Assembly: GCF_013340305.1 (NCBI RefSeq)
Contig: NZ_BLVP01000033.1
Coordinates: forward strand, 1 to 35,828
Source of the DNA: Desulfovibrio psychrotolerans
GTDB taxonomy: Bacteria > Desulfobacterota > Desulfovibrionia > Desulfovibrionales > Desulfovibrionaceae
Direction of reading: 5' to 3'
DNA length: 35,828 nucleotides
Below the pieces are notes generated by a model. It did no database searches, had not been told where the DNA came from, and worked only from the letters and a program-made list of their open reading frames with translations. Made by a program: the position numbers and the translations under genes. Below are positions 34,301 to 35,828 of this stretch, in pieces; position 1 is the first letter of the stretch, and every line of letters starts with the position of its first letter.

Positions 34301-35828
34301 CGGCTCCACGCAGAAAAGTGAATTCTATGTGACCAACAACGCCGCAGAAGTGACCGCAGGCGGCAATGTTTCCATCAAGGCAGGCAGCGGAGCCACAGAG
34401 CAGGACGTGGCCATACTGGGCAGCGTTGTGGCCGCCAATGGCAATACCTATATTTCCGCAACGGGCGGTATTCTCATTGCGTCGGTGGAAGACATACGTG
34501 AGCAGCACAAAACATCTTCCAGCAAGGGATTTCTTTCTTCGTCCTCCAGCAAAAGCGACAGCCTGACTGTCTCGCAGGTGGGTAGTGCTGTTGCGGGCGA
34601 GAACGTTTCGCTTACCGCAAGGAAGGATGTGACCATTTCCGCCAGTGCTGTGATCGCAGACAGGGATATCACCGTACAAAGCCAAGAGGGTGACGTGCGC
34701 GTGCTGGCAGCGCAGGACAGACAGTATACCTATACGGAAACGAGCAAGTCTTCCGGCGGGCTGTGGGTGCATGGCGGCGGCATTGATGTTGCGCGGGCGA
34801 CCGAAGCCATGAGCCGGTCTGCATCGGAGTCCAGTGTGGGTTCCATGCTTTCTGCGGGGAACGATATCACCGTGCAGGCTGCGAATGATGCCACAGTGGT
34901 GGGCTCGCAGCTTTCTGCCGGCAACGATATTGCCATAACCGCCGGAAGGGATGTGAATCTTGTTCCCGGTCGTGAATCTACCAAATCGGAAACACGCAGC
35001 AAAACCACTACAAGCGGCCTGAGCTGGAAGTTCAGCGAGGATGAGGTAAGCGTTGGCGGGGGCGTCCGGTCTGTGGAAAAGGGCGAGAGTCTGGAAGGAA
35101 CGTATAATCAGGGGTCGGTAGTAAGCGCGGGGAATGATGTTGCCATAACGGCAAACCGTAATATCAATCAGGTTTCTTCGCATGTTGAAGCCGGAAATGA
35201 TGTAACCATGGTGGCCGGTGAGAACATTCATATCGCCGCTGCGCAGGATGTGGAGGAGCTTGACCGATTCATCCGGGAGGCTGAGGTCGGAGTCAAGCTT
35301 GCCGCCAAGCAGAATGTGACCTCCACCGTGCGCCAGCTGGCAGATCTGCCTTCTTCCATGCAGGCGGGTAAGGGGAGCGCGGCGGCAAAAGGAATTACGG
35401 CGGTCAGTTCTGCCATACGTGCTGTATCCGCCGTGCAGGGAGCCTTGAGCACCTCTGCCAGCGCCTCTCTTACCGGCGGTCTCTCCGTTACCCAGACAAA
35501 GGAGCATACGGAGACAGAAACGCCTGTCACCTCGACCGTATATGCCGGTAACAATGTAGCCCTGAAGGCGGATGAGGATATCACCATTCAGGGTGCGCAG
35601 GTGTATGCGGGCAATGACGTAGCACTGGAAGCCGGGCGTGACTTGACCATAGAATCTGCCACCGGGGGCATGCGCTACAGCACAGACAGCGTGTCCGCAT
35701 CTGCGGGTGGGGGCATAAAGGCCAATGTGGGAGCAAACGGTGTAGGCGCGGGGGCAAATGCCTATGCCTCGCTCAGCGGCTCGGGCAGTGACTATGAATC
35801 TACCTATCATCGCAATGCCGCTGTGGTG
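31362..35828 (+). CDS. TpsA exoprotein, FhaB/CdiA-type hemagglutinin (incomplete at right edge)
   Basis: An open frame of 1489 codons that runs off the window. The signal peptide occupies about residues 1-36. The TPS secretion domain (about 43-290) has FNVGTPGVIINNSNTPG and the hallmark NPNG (150-153) in ILANPNGVSINGGGFINTSR. FHA-type repeats follow to about 600. Residues about 620-750 match a block conserved in CdiA/FhaB proteins (SEYFLSRMGWDLD, LLGDAFFETQMVRQQL, IELTHEQLAALDKDIVWLVE, VLVPKVYLA). From about 770 to the edge there are many hemagglutinin-type repeats built on AGNDV-(A/T)-(I/V)-AGRD. AGGAAACA precedes the ATG. CdiA proteins end in a variable toxin domain with a downstream immunity gene; that end is outside the window, so an adhesin without a toxin remains possible. 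Confidence 0.92.
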   Translation, partial: MIISAHTPRTPLLALCHTLLLALLVCTLILPYPIAAAAAEITPDPAAPAGNRPSMDAASNGVPVVNIVAPVSSGLSHNMFLDFNVGTPGVIINNSNTPGISKLGGGVMGNPNFSGRQASTILNEVTSNRPSSINGFTEIFGGKADYILANPNGVSINGGGFINTSRAVITTGTPQIAGGTLNSIEVRRGTVAVEGDGLNAQGADSFTILSRAATVAADLHAKQLNIIAGRNSYAPATKTATPLAEDPADGPAPVIAVDSSVLGGMYADRIVLVANEKGVGVNLQGAVNADHMTLHADGRLTFRQVQADTAADITAGSVDIAAGSTLVSRKDITVRADTIENAGLTYSGGSTTLLADSSLINRAGSIVAKGDLTLGDAQTTAPGTVNVAITNEGGLVQSLEGDVSISAGTFLNKIELIDIQKKLLSTHRVPRFDGKDAVISYIGKTWGSRPGNARGLTETTYKYEEFVADKSPTPQVLAGGNMVVDAAVITNDHGLIAAKKDMELRGGTLQNKGSSVSFIEHTDRTYYIYKAGSSGGSPSYATHDEYETISSVPAVIAAGGTLTGDFTARIDNDTIKHNADYEGVVSSSDGPGLPPGEAGGRVDTAVAGVGSLFTKATAPGRQYVLETNPLISSMGTFFGSEYFLSRMGWDLDAHHQELLGDAFFETQMVRQQLAELNARSLTASFDQPDADMMIALMENALAAGTSLNLTVGIELTHEQLAALDKDIVWLVEQEYEGQTVLVPKVYLADASRATVVGNGARIAAKDVRLQTANLSSSGDITGTDVRITADEVQNLGGRLEGAALLVDASGTILNRSGAILGTDVTLKAGADVISETSKRTETFRAGSAEQLNQAATIAASDSLSIQAGNNIRIHAGQLAAGGDATLTAGKDVEIGAVGLGETLHTEEWQMQRVRQKGSNVAVGGDLTVAAGGEITVAGSSIHAGNDMALEAEGNIAIVATQDVYSSQTEYSSKKTFFGGGGSTQKSEFYVTNNAAEVTAGGNVSIKAGSGATEQDVAILGSVVAANGNTYISATGGILIASVEDIREQHKTSSSKGFLSSSSSKSDSLTVSQVGSAVAGENVSLTARKDVTISASAVIADRDITVQSQEGDVRVLAAQDRQYTYTETSKSSGGLWVHGGGIDVARATEAMSRSASESSVGSMLSAGNDITVQAANDATVVGSQLSAGNDIAITAGRDVNLVPGRESTKSETRSKTTTSGLSWKFSEDEVSVGGGVRSVEKGESLEGTYNQGSVVSAGNDVAITANRNINQVSSHVEAGNDVTMVAGENIHIAAAQDVEELDRFIREAEVGVKLAAKQNVTSTVRQLADLPSSMQAGKGSAAAKGITAVSSAIRAVSAVQGALSTSASASLTGGLSVTQTKEHTETETPVTSTVYAGNNVALKADEDITIQGAQVYAGNDVALEAGRDLTIESATGGMRYSTDSVSASAGGGIKANVGANGVGAGANAYASLSGSGSDYESTYHRNAAVV

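Overview
The window reads as a high-GC chromosome segment of a Desulfovibrionaceae-type sulfate reducer (Desulfobacterota). The main support is a complete, collinear adh-hdrCBA-flxDCBA-aor block (11307-21292), an arrangement known from Desulfovibrio. A sigma54-type two-component system of the sort common in that group lies just upstream.

Layout. (a) 1-1225: an accessory edge. It holds the tail of an IS3-like insertion sequence, a stand-alone McrB N-terminal-domain protein and poorly coding, lower-GC DNA. (b) 6647 down to 1226, minus strand: a five-gene envelope operon encoding a COG3014-type TPR lipoprotein, a YcfL-like lipoprotein, an LpoB-like lipoprotein, a DUF6844-like exported protein and a CsgG/FlgT-like exported protein, ending in a good intrinsic terminator. 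(c) 7247-10939: an iron alcohol dehydrogenase, a cytosolic PAS histidine kinase and a sigma54-activating response regulator, translationally coupled. (d) 11307-21292: a second iron alcohol dehydrogenase, HdrC, HdrB, HdrA, FlxD, FlxC, FlxB, FlxA and a tungsten-type aldehyde:ferredoxin oxidoreductase. Both alcohol dehydrogenase units have a sigma54 -24/-12 match, and related palindromes (CTGTGTCA-TTG-TGACACAG type) lie upstream of each. I infer that the regulator in (c) controls both.

Working together, the alcohol dehydrogenases would interconvert ethanol and acetaldehyde with NAD(H), Aor would couple acetaldehyde/acetate to ferredoxin, and FlxABCD-HdrABC would link NADH, ferredoxin and a thiol/disulfide couple by flavin-based electron bifurcation.

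(e) 21427-22823: a TrfA-like replication initiator homologue followed by iteron-like direct repeats, a twelve-unit pentamer array and a small unknown gene; 22824-23472 has no convincing gene. (f) 26188 down to 23473, minus strand: a 7TM-DISM histidine kinase and a NarL/LuxR response regulator, preceded by short direct repeats. (g) 28693 down to 26441, minus strand: a classical (type Va) autotransporter with a repetitive, AT-richer passenger. (h) 29410-35828, plus strand: a two-partner secretion pair, TpsB and a very large TpsA of the FhaB/CdiA type. TpsA is still open at the right edge, so any C-terminal toxin and immunity gene would lie outside.

The best candidates for something little described are the five-gene envelope operon, the chromosomal TrfA-like gene with its repeat field, and the McrB-N orphan beside an IS end. 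All functions are inferred from sequence reading alone; no database search was possible.
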